From Gymnorhina tibicen (lineage: Eukaryota > Chordata > Aves > Passeriformes > Artamidae): 64,000 bases of DNA. The notes under the pieces are model-generated. The model was not told where the DNA came from. It made no database searches and worked only from the letters and a program-made list of their open reading frames with translations. The position numbers and the translations under genes are program-made. Position 1 is the first letter of the stretch. Each line of letters begins with the position of its first letter. Location: assembly GCA_013399875.1 (NCBI GenBank), contig VXAZ01004636.1, positions 372,001 to 436,000 on the forward strand, in the 5' to 3' direction. Shown here piece by piece: positions 15,401-28,204 of this stretch.

Positions 15401-16270
15401 CCCTTTTCATAAAAGCTAATAAGAGAGCTGAACAAATTCTCTATTTCAAGCCTGAAGCTTTTCAAAGGGTCCATCCAAGAGATATTAAATATAGATATTG
15501 TCAATAATCCACAGTAAAACACCACAGCAAAACACTATGGCTAAAAATCACTGGTATAACAGCATCCTAAAATAGACAACACTGACCTCAAACAGAAGAA
15601 CAAGAAACTTAAGTAAACTGAAAATGAGACTTAAAATACATCACAATTAGTTTTGTCTTTTTAAACTACTTAAACTCAGAAATAATCACAGAAACAGTGA
15701 TGTTAGGAGAACGGTATGAAAACAGAACTGTAAGTCAAGTCTTTCGTATTGCCAGTACCTCCATGCTTGTCAGATTTACAATTTTTCCTCTCTTGGGTCA
15801 GTAGTTGGGGAAGGACAACTAAAAAAAGAATCTAGAAAATATTTGACAGTGAAAGTGTTGTACTGTTACATTTACATATAGGCACTAATTAATCTGCCCT
15901 TAAAATAAAACTAATCAATTACAACCAAGGATTTGAGAACAGTTCTGCCATCTTACTCAACTTCTCCGTTTTGTGTCATGCTTTTCCTTAGGAAAATAAT
16001 GATAAAGAAATACAAGAAAATGCAGTATAACATCTATGCAATATTTGTACCGCACCTCAACTGGTAAACTACTTTTGTGTAAGACTATACAGCTGAATTT
16101 TCAGACCATCTAAGCAGCCAGATTAATCCCCCAGTTTTTTTCATTAGGGCAACCTGATCCATTTGTTTAGAAGGTCCACATACCATTTAGCTCCATGCTA
16201 AAATCTAAATATCTGTGGATGCCTGTGTAGTCATATCGACAATAAATGAACCAATAGAATACAAAATCTT

Positions 16271-16288
16271 CAACAACAACAACAACAA
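16271..16288. repeat. (AAC)n microsatellite
   Basis: Six consecutive CAA units with no interruption. Confidence 0.85.
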
Positions 16289-16759
16289 AGCCTTTTCAAT
16301 TTTCAGACCTCAACTTAATAACAGTTGCACTTGGTATTTTAAGCTTACCATTTGCTTAATTAAAAGTTTATGTTTAATTTTTGCTTAATATGAATCCCAA
16401 AATATCTCATGGAATTCGAGTCAAAAGGAGCTTCAGACTTCATTATGTTTTTGGAATGCAGGAAATATTAAGCAGAAGGAGATTTCATTAAAAACTGCAA
16501 GATATGAGGTGTAGACTATCTGAACAAACATTCTGCTAGTTCCTTTAGTCTTTTCCTCCTCTCAAGTCCAACATGCTCTCCTGCAATAAACACATAACTA
16601 TGCCTTGCCATTGTTCTTCTCCTCCCATGAAGACTAGAGAGGCCTACTGTGTCTAAAAGCAATAATAGGCAAAATAACAGTATACGACAACACGATACAC
16701 ACATTTTTTAAATTTTTGTGTCTATGCAGCATATAACACATTTAATAAAAAAACCCTTT

Positions 16760-16769
16760 CCCCCCCCCC
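16760..16769. repeat. C homopolymer
   Basis: Ten consecutive C residues immediately after AAACCCTTT; its length is likely to be variable or error-prone. Confidence 0.85.
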
Positions 16770-19293
16770 ATATAACACATCTGTGATACCAATGAACTCA
16801 TACGAGACTCTAAATTATTTGAAAATGCCACAGGGATTATATTTAAAACATACAGTTTTAACTTAAATTAGATGTTCTATGTACAGTACTGATTAAAACA
16901 TAGATTCCCTAATTTTTAAATAAGTAATGTGGAGGGCAACTATCGCAACAACTAGCACAATGGTTGCACTGGTAACATCAGAGTCAGTGTTCATAGCCTG
17001 CACGTGTGCAGCTCTATAAAATTCCTTACCTGGAGTCCCATTCACTCAATGGCCTTTTTTGCTGAGTCTGCCAACATGACAATAAGAGAGATGTGCCAGG
17101 GCAGTGAAAGATGCAGAGTTAGGCTTACTAGGGAAGGACTAAGTACCTTTCTGCCTGCTCATTACACACTTCCTTTGAATCCGTAACCTCCAGACACCAT
17201 CACCACTACATGAATTTGTATTGATTAAACCAAGACTAAAATCTTCTAGAATCCATTGGCAAAAAAACCCCAAACTAACAAACGAACCTTTTCCAAAACC
17301 AGACACATTATGATTAAGCAAACAATCAGTTACTTTTGCCCTATGCATACACAAAAATACGTCTCTATTAGCCCTGATCCCTACCCAGCCTCATACCCTT
17401 AACAGTTGTTATATTATACCTGAATTAAGCTGTCCTGAAGATGACTTGAGTTTCTTGAAAAACTACAGACTCGAAAACGTAGTATCACAAAAGAACCAGA
17501 TTCACAAAGGTGTCATTGCTACCCCATGTCATACCATGACTGCTGCTGTGTGGGCACGCACAGCCCACAGAGGTTCTGTACTCCACACCAATGTTACAGC
17601 TTTATCCAAAGCATACAGCCTTGTAATAGGAAGTGTTCCAGAGGCTGGTAGGCACTGATATTCATCAGTATTCCAGATTCAAATGGGGAAAGTCTAGCTT
17701 GTCCCTGTGTGAGCAGCAGTCATACCAGGGAAAAATCTGGCCTCCATCCACAAAAAGGAGACCATTTAGTCAATTCACACCAACAGCAGAAAACAGAGCC
17801 AGATCTGGCCTCAACGGTTAACACACTCATATTTTAATAACAGATTGTAAATAAGAAAACAACATTTTTCCTATCAACAGCAGTTTCAATTCCAGAAGCT
17901 TAATATAATTTGCTTTAAATCTGTGCCATAGCAACCTTTATTAAAGTCAATGTCATCTGTAAGGACTGAGTTAAAATAAAATGTGGGCCAAATTTATCAG
18001 ACATTAGTTTCCTTTGATATAGAGCTCAGAACACTGACTGTGTTCTCAGCCCAGATATGGTTTGAGTTGCACACATTGCATCCAGCAACGTATTTTAAAC
18101 CAGGCCTTTCCAAAATACTTTCCCTGATCATCAGTTTTGAGTATTTGTCTGAGATGGTGAAGGTCAAATGAAAAGTGTAAAAGGTTTCTTTCTGTTTACA
18201 TTAAATTCATACCCATATGCTAGAAAATGCAGCACTATTCAGGCCTAGGGAGAGAAGCCTCAAGAGTTTATTAAAATATGACAGTGTTTTAGCTGGTCAA
18301 TTTAAAGGCACATCCAAGGGACAACAGAAGAGACCATTCCCTCTGGTTGTGGCAGCTGTGTATGCCCATGTAGCCACAAATATCACTGTGTGTGCCAAAC
18401 ACTGACCAGCAACGAGGAACTTACTGTGACAGAACTACAGCAAAAGTAGTTAACAATTTATTCTTTTATTTTCAGCACTGGCTCACAGGGCACGCTGCAT
18501 CTTTATGTCAAATAGGTACCGAACGAGTCTCCAAAAAGCGTTTAGAACAGACATATTCCTACAACCTCCAGGGTAAGCGTAGGGGTAGTGAGCTTTTTAA
18601 ATTTAGATTATGTAAGGTCGTGTGCCTCACTGCATTGTGTTTTATATGCACATTATATCTGACTGCACTATATTACACCCTGTGAACTCCTAATGAGTGT
18701 TATTCACACAAATCCAGGCAGATACCCTTTTGTAGCTCTTTCAGAAGGAGAACAAATATCATACGTACATCTAATAGTTATCGAATGAGGTCAATCCCCC
18801 CAAATGTCCTGACATCGTCCAAGAAACACAGAAGGACATACCACCTGCCCAAATCGGCCTCTTGCCCAAGGAGCACCGAACCATCCGGCCAGGGAACAGG
18901 CTCCTTGTACAGGCTGAAACCGCGAATGCAGGAGCGAAGCGAGTCTGCAATGCAGAAGCCCTTCCCGGAGCTCATCAATGAGCCGGGGGAGACGGGGCGG
19001 GGGCAGAGCCGGCAGCCCTACCCGCATCCCCGCCACGACAACCCGAGGCACGGGGCGGGCGGCGTTTCTGAACGCCCGGCTTTACCCTTACGGGCTGCGG
19101 CCGAAAGCGCTGCCCTCAGGCTCTCCGCCCGCAGCTCCGCACAGCGGGAACTTCTGCGGCCGGGGCGGCGCGGGCAGCCCGCGGGCAAGGACACGGCAGC
19201 GGCCGGGCCCACCTGTGCCACCTGCGCCGGTGACACCGGCCCACCCGCCGCTCGCAGCCCGGGCGCAGTAGGAGGAGGAGAAGCAGCTCTTAC

Positions 19294-19400
19294 CTGCTCC
19301 CGCTGCTCCTCCCGCAAGCCCTCACTAACCGAGCTCCATCTTCCTCCGGCCGGGAGGGGGAAGGGGGGAGGGAGTCAACCCGGCGCTGCCGTCCCCCCCC
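19294..19400 (-). other. Candidate non-coding first exon of a minus-strand gene
   Basis: The minus strand reads GGAGCAG|GTAAGAGC, an excellent splice donor, with the exon ending at 19294. The 5' end (about 19350-19400) is a guess based on the YY1-like AAGATGG motif, which usually sits just downstream of the start site in such promoters. The ATG within that motif (19337-19339) opens only a four-residue frame, MELG, which stops at 19325; the exon would therefore be 5' UTR carrying a minimal upstream ORF, with the real start codon in a later exon. The best candidate by synteny is MYO1E, followed by another rearranged neighbour. Splice donor: seen. Exon limits and gene identity: inferred. Confidence 0.5.
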
Positions 19401-19405
19401 AGCTG

Positions 19406-19406
19406 N
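19406..19406. other. Unresolved base (n) in the assembly
   Basis: The only ambiguous base I noticed in the window. It follows a run of eight C residues inside the CpG island, where sequencing often fails. Frames crossing it cannot be trusted. Confidence 0.95.
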
Positions 19407-21799
19407 CTCCTTCCCATGAAGTCACCGGCCGCAGGGCCCTCCCTCCCCTGGCTGCCCGCAGCGGCCCGGGGAGCCGCGCTCCGCCCCGCTCCGCCCCCGC
19501 GGCAGCCGCGCCGAGCCCCCGGCACAGCACAGCCCGGCCCGGGGCCGCTGGCGGGGCCGCCGCCTTCCTCCCTCCCTCCGCGGCCCTGGGCGAGCCTGGC
19601 CTCGGAGCTCCCGGACGATACCGGCGGCAAAGCACGATCGGGAACGGCCCCCAGCCGCCCCTGCACCACGAGCGCTCCTCCGCCCCGCGATGTCCCGCGG
19701 CAGGGGCAGATGGGAAGCGTTGCTTCCTTTCCGTTTCCATCCTCGTTCTGGAAACCACCATGCCCCGTTTTGCTCGCTGCAAAGTGGGGTATGTTACAAT
19801 AAGTTACTGCTTTCGATGTGCCTTCTATTTCGACATGAAAGTCTACTTCAGCCGACAGTAACTTCTCAACTAACCTGGTTCCAGCTATTCCAGTGTGCAC
19901 ACAGGTGTGTTCTATCTCACTCGGTTAAATCTACCTCTCCCACACGAAAGCAGTCTTTCACTGCTACTCTTCCAATAACATTGGAGTTGAAAAGGAAATG
20001 GATTAAGCAATACGCCTCTAGAACTAAGCATCGCCTTTTTCCACTTACTATGACAAAACCAGAAACGTGCAAGACTAAGAACAAGGCAAAAAACATGGGA
20101 TAGAAGGAAAAAAAAATCACAGGTGTACCCATCCCTGTTCAAGAAAGGCCTCCTTACCTAGAAACACTAAGAGTTCTCACCTGAAATCAGCCTACTACAG
20201 ATGACATACAATCAGTGACAGATACAGCAATCCTAAATCCTTAAGGAAACACCAACTGTAAACAATATAATACATTTTGCACCAACACACCCAGAGAAGT
20301 ACATTTGGTAACACATGAAGACAGTTTTGCAGCTATGCATTTTCATATCATAAGCAAGTGAGGGTTGATGGTTACAAAAGAAAACCAGATCTAGTTCTCT
20401 GATAGAACCCCAACATCAGTTTAGAATATTGTTGAAATCCCCCCAAAAATCTCATCTTACCCTTGAAAAATATTTCCTTTGGAAGCTAATGTGGAGGACA
20501 GAAAAAAAAATTTGAAAACATTCCCAACAGTTGCACATATAACCTTTTGCTGTAAATGCACTGAGCTATAAGCTTTTGGCAAACCATGGTAGGCAAAAAA
20601 CAAAACAGTTTTGTCCAATACTGTTTTGGGCCTGCAGAAAATGAACTCCCATTGTTTGCCACTCACATTCTCTATTCTCCTTAGAGAAATTCTTTATGCT
20701 CATGATTGAAGATTACTTCACCCCAAAACCAAAAAAATCCACGAGCAGAACAGTTCCTTGGTTTCTTCACCAGTGCAAAGTCCAGCATTCTTTAAATGTG
20801 GCAAAGAAAAATAAATTGTGACATGAAACACACTCAAAAAAGAACCATAATTACAGAAAGACATACTTTTTTCTTTTCCTTGATGTGATTGTCTGTACAG
20901 GTTGTCCTACATGTGATTCCCAGCCGGTGAGAGTTCTGTCTGTAAAAGAAAGAACAGTTTAGCAGAGTTTTGCTGAAAGCTCTAGTCCATTTGACTTGCA
21001 GAGGAAATTAATTAGTGAACATGGGACCCTCAGGTGGCTGCTCTAGAGCTCGCAGGACTGAAGATACTCTAAGAGTAGTCAGAGAAGCTACAGCATGCCA
21101 GAGATTCAAACACGCATCTGAAGGCTCTAGTTAGCCAAGTGGTGACAGAGCCGGGGACTCATTTAGATGGTCACTGCAAAGGAAGTGGCCAGTTAGCTGT
21201 CTGTCAGGCAAAGCCAGAGATGCCAGCAAAAGTCTGAAGGGCTTACGAAGGGAAAGAGTGGCCAGGTACGTGCAGGAAGACGCTATCCTTTGAGGCCTGA
21301 ACGTTCCTCATTCTTCATCTTTTCTTCCTACTAGAAAAACTTTCTTTTAGCCACCATCATAGGAAAACAAACATGTTTCTAACAAAGTCCCAGATGAAGT
21401 GTGAAAATGCAGAGATACTGGATTTAGGGGAAGTATTTGCATACTTTGGGGCCATTATGTTCCACCTCCATGGAAGTGGTAGTATCTCCAAAAACAGCAG
21501 TGTGAACAGATTCAAGAAACAAAATTCTCTAGTCCAAAGAGATGCAACAAATACTGCAATGTCTCATCTGAACATCTTCGCCCTCTCTAAATTAGAAAGC
21601 AGGTGTGCAGTAGTCCACAAAGATCAGGAACCCAGAGATCACTGAGTCATTCAGAGATCTTAAATTTCCAGGCTGCAAGAGAAGGGAAGACTGACACTCC
21701 CTGCAAAATCTATTGTATCTTTTCTGTGACCATACACAGACACAGAGAGATGAAATGAAAGAAGTGTTGTCATAATTGCTGTTTGACACTGTTCATTAG

Positions 21800-21878
21800 T
21801 CCTGGGACACTTCCAGGGATGGGGCAGCCATGGATCCCCTGGGTAACCTGTGCCAAGGCCTCACCACTCTCATGTCTG
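21800..21878 (-). mobile_element. CR1 retroposon fragment, antisense
   Basis: The plus strand reads 'acttccagggatggggcagcc', then 'gggtaacctgtgccaaggcc' and 'tcaccactctcatg'. This is the reverse-oriented internal block just upstream of the 3' end in avian CR1 copies. No 3' tail or target-site duplication is visible, so it is an old truncated piece. Confidence 0.7.
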
Positions 21879-24800
21879 ATGACATAAATCCAGTCCGAGG
21901 AGCATACTCCCAAAATTTTCATGGGAAAGAGCTATTTTGTAGAAAATTACAAAACCACAGAATTCATAACATTTAGCGGATAAAATGAGCTTAAATGAAA
22001 ATCTGTTGAATCCTCAGTTTGGGGAATGAGGTTTCCTGCACAGCATTTGTTGTATATCTCCTTGACATACTTTGATGTTTTCTTCATCTATCATACTTTT
22101 TCCTTTAGCCTATCCACATTTCTACACCTCACTGAATGCAGGAAGTGCTTTAGAGGACCACAGACATGCTGAAGCTAACAAAAAAGATGTAAATACATAT
22201 ATATAAGACAAAAAAAATTGTGGACTAAGGTATCTAATCAGGCTTCATTGGTCTGTTAGTTATTTCACCTTTATAAAACAACTTTATTTCTGTTCTGTGT
22301 CTTTTGTTTTTAATATAATGAACCATCCACTTTAATCTCCCACTTCAGAAAGCATGGAAACTGGGGCAAAGCTGCTAAAGACAAGTTACATACCACAATT
22401 TAAACTATATACAACAGAAATGCAAATTTGATCCCTTTCCATTGCAACTGATACTGAATATAAATGGTAAGCACAACATACAGCGCTCTTATTTCTGCTA
22501 ATACCCATCTGCAAGATCATTAGAGAATAGATACAAATGGACAGACAACAGTTGCATCTTGCATACTAAGATAAGGAGATATTTATGCTTAGAGTCCAAC
22601 AGAAAGTTTTTCAGAAATTCTACCTTTGTCTAATAAACTGAAGACACAATCAGCTATCCCCAAGAAGAAAATCTCCTCTAGTAATCTTTTATGATTGCTA
22701 CATGAGAAATAGCTCTTAGTGATACTTTGACGGTAGCTCTGTAGCACCTGGAAGAGTTTCTAATAAAATACCTCTTAATAAGAAGTCTTATTCTATTTTA
22801 ACATACAATATCCACAGAAAACTATTTCCTTGAAGGCTTAGGAAAAATCTTTAACCGTAGATGTAAATTAAGGCTTAAAATAAATAAATAAAACCACAGA
22901 CACAAGGAGGCCAGTAGAAAAGGCAAAAAGGACATCAGTTATGAATACCTCCAAATATTTAACTTGAACTAGAAAGGAGGACTATAACTATTTTTTAATT
23001 GGTTTTGAGTAGCTGTAGCTAGCAGTACTTAAAATTAGGGTTACTATGAGTTGCTGCTTCCTGTCTTTATGTTTATAGAAATCAAATAATCAGAATTTTT
23101 GCTACTCAGTCCTACACTGTTTAAAGCACATACACTACAGGCCAGGACAGAATAGGGGCAGCACAAGAAATCAGACTGCCTACCTCTTCTTCCTCCTGAC
23201 CTGTGAGACTGGGACTGAGATGAGGTTGTTTCCTAATTAATTTGATTTTTAAGGCTCTTATTATTATTAAGTGTCACTGAAACCAGCAGCACATCTTGCC
23301 AGCCAATTGCTTTTATGACTTGTTGACTCTGTAAATATCTACTCAACAAGAACACATTTTTCTGTCAGGTCAGCTGGGAAGTTTATTTCTCCCGTCATTA
23401 CATCAGATTACTATTTTACAGTTACAGACAGATTGTTATCAGCCTTCAGAGACTTTAAAAATAATACAATATGGTTCCTGACACTCACAAGCAGACTGAC
23501 AAGTGCCACCCATGCAATTAGCAACACACTTTTTATGCAGCATGCTAGAAGATTTGTTCTACAGATGTTTTGGAGTTAATTCTGCAGTGAAACCTGGTAC
23601 AGAACAGAATCACCATGGCATGACACTTCTGCACTGAAACTTGCAGCAAATCTGCAATGCCTTCGAAGTTGACTGAAAAGTGGATCTCGAAGTTGTTTGT
23701 CACAGACAAAGGTGACATGACATTCCAATTTAATTTTTTTTATTTCTTATTTTTAAATCAAGTCGAGTGGCTAAAAGGTCAGCACTACATGCATAAGGAA
23801 CACATTAAGCATTCCTTATTTACAAATAATCAGGGAATAATCAGTTTTGCTCTGTGAGAATGACCACACTTTTGGCTGATATTTCAGGAGTGAAAAGTAA
23901 ACTTCCTAATCCACTGATCTCCATGAACAGAGATGTCTTTCAGTACAAAATTTAGGACTTGTGGAAGAAGATAGCTGCCTATGTGCTATGACAAAGCACT
24001 TGGAACAGTCAGTTCTGGGTATGGACAATAATCCAGTAATGAGGATCATCTCAGCTGTCTTTAATAGAGCATCACTCTTGCATTACCATATTACTGTGAA
24101 ACACAGGACTTGTTTATTTACCAGATAAACCAACAGTAGTGAAAGAACATCCCTGTGCATTCCTGACTCCTGCTGAATTGCAAGCTCCTAATATATTTTT
24201 CACATGTATGCAAAGGCACATATAGGAACAGCAATACTGTTCCAAGAATCATAGAACCAATTAGCAGACTTGTGAGAATTGTTTTGAAAAGAAACAAACT
24301 ACGACTTTTAGTAACTAAAAGCTTTTACAAAGTCCTAAGAGCTAAAAGTGGGAGATACATTCTGCTCAGTTTGCAGGAGCCTTGGAAAGAGCAAAGAAAA
24401 CACTGTCTTTTAAAGGTAGTGGCAATGTCAAATATTTTACTACTGAAAGGTAAATTTTCTTCTGGATTATTGTGTTCAGCCTGAGAATGCTTTCTATGAG
24501 AAGAAGTTGAAAAGCCTCAGAAAGATGTAAAGAAAGAAAATACTTCTAGGTGAAGAGACACTCCAAGTTGTATAGTTAGTAAGACAATGGTGGTGGGCTT
24601 CTGTTATTATCCTCAGGGGGGAAATCCAAGGGAACATGTTATTAAAATGAACCCTAGTGACTGAAATTACAATACTTCCCCTTCCCTTTCAACACATTAA
24701 CTGCTCCTGGAACTCAAATTCTCAACACATCTGAGGCCAAGAGATTAAAACAAAGCCTGGACAAGCAGACAACTCTGGAATTCTCAATATTGCCTAATGA

Positions 24801-27800
24801 CATTAGGTACCCAATTCTCACCAAAATGTACATAGGAAGAACATTACTAAGGAATATTTTCTCTCTTGGCTCATAAGAGAAGTCATTTACTGCCCCATGA
24901 AAGAAAAACACTATGAAGTGTTAAAATACTACTTAATGGTTATTCCTGCCAGGAAAAATTTGCTACTCCCATTGCACCAGCACACCAAAGTTAAGTGCCT
25001 AATAAAACATGTTGCCTTCTCTGTGATACAACTTTGAACAGACAGGTTTTCACTACTAAGAAATCTTCAAAGGTGTCCATCAGCATCTAGTCACAAAAGC
25101 TAGAAATTTTGATCAATATTAAGTTGCTTTAATTAAGGTTAATGTACTCAGTTTACATATTCAATTGTAGCAAATGGAACATAAATCTAAGCAGTTTATT
25201 ACCACCTTAGGTTTCTTTAAAATTCTTAACTAACTAGACACAATCATGCTAAAATTTCTACATCATTATTTGAATTTGCAAAAAAGCCATTCTAAGCATA
25301 GCTGTAAGACTAACTTAATGGTCCAAAGATTGCTTCAGGCTTGAAGCAGAAATTATACATTGGTCATACTAAATTAGCAGTTGTCATAGGGATGTTGGAG
25401 AGCATTATTCCCTGTATGCACATGTAGCTCCTTCTAACATTAGTGGGGTTACCAAACACATTGAGAGGAAAGCTGGCCCATTATGTGAACATTGGTGCAA
25501 AAAGATGATCTGATTTCTCATGCTAGATGGATGGAATAGAAGTTTTTAACACTGCTTCATTGAAGAACGTGAGAATACACACTGCTATTAAATGAAGGTA
25601 TGGCACAGAAGAGGACTGAAAGCCTGCCTTTGGAAACAAGGGGCTACAGGGAGCAATACCATTCCCTAGGAATCCTCTGCTTCAGAGTATGGACAGGTCT
25701 GGGAATAAGGCTATGTGGACATCATTCAGGTTTCTGCCACGGATGGATACATGGCTAACCAAATGCACAACAATCTCTTCAGAGACCATTAGTGCCATCT
25801 AATACAGGAGCCCAAATTAGAAGCCTGCACTCATTATGTAGTCACAGAGCCTTTAGAGGACTCCCAAACCTAACCCTACCACTCTCCATTGAGTATTAAA
25901 GAAGGCCAGTCTCCTGCTACAAACAAATATAAATTATTACATTTCCACTAGCAGCAAAACACAGAGTGCTTTTTTTAACTCTGCAGGGGGAAAAAAGGAC
26001 CGACTGAGGAGGTATCAAATGAAAAACCACAGAACACCTCTCATCTGAGTAATGACACAGTACACACCTGTGTCAACGCTACCCAGGGTCACCCCTCCTG
26101 ATGAATACAACTGAAAATGAAAGAACAGCTCCCTGGAAACATTACCTGTAGGGATGTCTCATCACCAGATTCTGCAGCAAAGACTTAAAACAAGGTAATG
26201 AGATTAAGAAGTGTGAAGGACAGAAAGCCAGAAGACATGGAAATGCCTGTTCCTTCCTGGAGCATCTGCCACATCGCATCCACATCCACGTGCACATCAA
26301 GGAGGAGACAGTGACTGTTGGGAAGCACTGCAGCACCATGGCAGAGCAGAGGAACCCGAGTATGCTCTGTGTGATGCATGTAGGTCAGTGGAGCATGGAA
26401 GAGGATGGGATTTCTGAAAGAGCCTTCTAAGGAACAGCTGAGGAACAGCATGGAAACCTGTCCTGTGCAGGTTTGTGACAACGCTAGTGACTGACAATTC
26501 CTAATGTATGTGCGCTCAACAGCAATGAAGTATCTCAGTCCCATGTCACATGAACAGTAGTGATTTTTACAGGGACTATAAAAACTAGAGGATAGAAAAA
26601 AGCAGTATTTTAAACACAGTGGAAAATTTTCCATACCCACAGAGAAACAAACAAGTTAATTACCAACCATCCCAATCAGAAATTCATCTACTGCAATAGC
26701 AGGTTTGCTTTTCTTCCCATCAGTTAGAGAAGAAATGCTGGTAACCTAAGAAGTGCAAAATTAGGTGTACATAGAGCTGGTTTTGCAACTAGTTCGCTCA
26801 AGGTCCAGAACCAGGGCAGAGTACTACACATTTCAAGACCAGCTCATAAAGGAATGTTTCTTGCTTTACCCCACAAAAGGCAATCAAAGGTAGCAACTCA
26901 AAACCACAGAAAAGAGTATTATTCAGCTAAGAGATGTTGTAAAACCACTCTTCAATGGTAACCAGTCCCTAAATCAGCCTTTATGTTCCTGCTCAGTTCT
27001 TTCCTCAATATAGAACAGAAAATAAAAATCATCATTCCCCTGCTCCTCCTAGACATTTAAAAAAAGAAAATTAAAAAATTACAAACAAATGACTTAGTAC
27101 TAACAAGCAGTTAATAGACCAGTACGTAGTTGCTAACACCTCCTTGATTACAAGTCTGTGTTTACCCTTTGGCTCAGCACAGGGCTATTACTCGTCCCTG
27201 GAGAGGAAAGGAAGGTTTTATGGACAGAAACAGCAAGCAGGAAGTTCTTTATATCAAAGGAGACAAACCTGTTTCTTAAAAAACCCTCATGTGCATCTCA
27301 AAACACAGAAGGGCAGGATGCTTTCTAAGGCCGGTCATTACTGTGGGGTTTACTCCAGGCTGAAAATTACTCATCAATCCAGCTCTCTGGTGAAGTTCAG
27401 AAACTGGACAGTAAGAGGGAATTTATTGCTTTATTGCCGCTCTTACATTTCTCAGTTCTTATTCCCTTCTCCTCAAGCAGGAACAGGCCATATGCTGACT
27501 AAAGGCAACCCCAGAATACATGTGAGCTAAGGTTTGTACAGCATTGGCCCCATCCCCTATGTCAGGCCAGTTTCCCACACTGTCCAATGCTACCAAATCC
27601 AGCAGAACTCAGCCCACATGTATAGATTGTGAAAAGTGGGCAGCTTCTACCAACAGAATTTACTGGAAGTGTTACCTACAAAAAAAAATCTCAGGAAAAA
27701 AATTCCAGCTTTGGCTGAAAGTACAAAAGACCTAATTAAATAGTTGCTCTTTTTTTTCCTTCTTTCCAGGAAAAGAGCTGAGTTAGGTCCCATCAGAGGT

Positions 27801-28090
27801 TTGCTGATAGAATGTTTAATGATAACACCATAGAACTCATCTAGTTTGCTCTTACACATAATGCAGACATTCTTAACTAAGAGAGGGTCTGTGAATCTGA
27901 GATAAGATTTTATCCTCTGAAGCTTCTGAAGAAATGAATTTTCAACAGTTACCCCATTTGTGCTGATTTTGAGTTGTGTGTTGTTCAATTTGAAGGGAGC
28001 ACAGAGCACACTGTGTGGCTGGAGTTTACCTCAGGACACTTAGCTATGACTCATCACTAATTTTGTGACACTACTGAGTGAACAAGCACT

Positions 28091-28204
28091 CCCTGGGCAG
28101 ATGGGTGGATGCCACACGTCAATCCAGGATTTAATGACAGGAGGAATCCCTGGGCAGATGGGTGGACACCACCCGTCAGTCCAGGGTTTAATGATAGGAG
28201 GAGA
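28091..28204. repeat. Tandem duplication, 57 bp x 2
   Basis: Two adjacent copies of a 57-base unit that starts CCCTGGGCAGATGGGTGGA. The copies (28091-28147 and 28148-28204) differ at only a handful of positions. Because 57 is a multiple of three, open frames on both strands pass through it, which explains the long overlapping frames here (163 codons plus, 126 codons minus); neither looks like a known protein. Confidence 0.9.

Larger units (their letters stand above)
1..18780. other. AT-rich noncoding stretch, probable intron of a minus-strand gene
   Basis: No reading frame here resembles a protein I recognise; the open frames are short, AT-rich and scattered over both strands. The minus-strand first exon ending at 19294 points leftwards into this stretch, so it is most simply that gene's first intron. 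I looked for the conserved N-terminal exons of MYO1E on the minus strand and did not find them. Contents that can be seen are an A-rich (C/A) low-complexity tract near 9387-9440, an (AAC)n run near 16271, a C homopolymer at 16760, and a direct repeat of about 15 bases (catattaatttcatt) near 6950 and 6980. Intron status is inference; lack of a recognisable gene is what the sequence shows. Confidence 0.5.
18880..19770. promoter_or_regulatory. CpG-island promoter, probably of a minus-strand gene and possibly bidirectional
   Basis: Base composition changes abruptly from AT-rich to very GC- and CpG-rich at about 18.88 kb and back again at about 19.77 kb. GC boxes (GGGGCGGGC at about 19052, GGGGCGGGGGC near 18994, and CCGCCCC runs near 19491) and a minus-strand AAGATGG YY1-like motif at about 19336-19342 are present. 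No TATA box is evident, as expected for a housekeeping-type promoter. A strong minus-strand splice donor lies at 19293/19294; a weaker plus-strand donor (GGG|GTATGT) lies after 19788, so divergent transcription is possible. From memory of human 15q22, MYO1E (minus) and FAM81A (plus) share a head-to-head promoter upstream of GCNT3 (plus), which fits the position and orientation seen here. That assignment is inference, since no coding exon of either gene was found. Confidence 0.75.

Noticed and set aside
18785..19861. 358-codon plus-strand open frame across the CpG island
   Set aside because: It crosses the unresolved base, is composed of Pro/Ala/Arg/Gly text typical of GC-rich DNA in any frame, has equally open frames on the other strand, and is antisense to a well-supported minus-strand splice donor.
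24246..24300. Possible antisense CR1 tail ('agaatcatagaacc')
   Set aside because: Only the first dozen bases resemble the CR1 end; the following text does not continue the match.
26664..26745. Protein-like minus-strand segment (…SLTDGKKSKPAIAVDEF…)
   Set aside because: The frame is short enough to be open by chance, the donor (TTG|GTAATT) is weak, and I know no matching protein.
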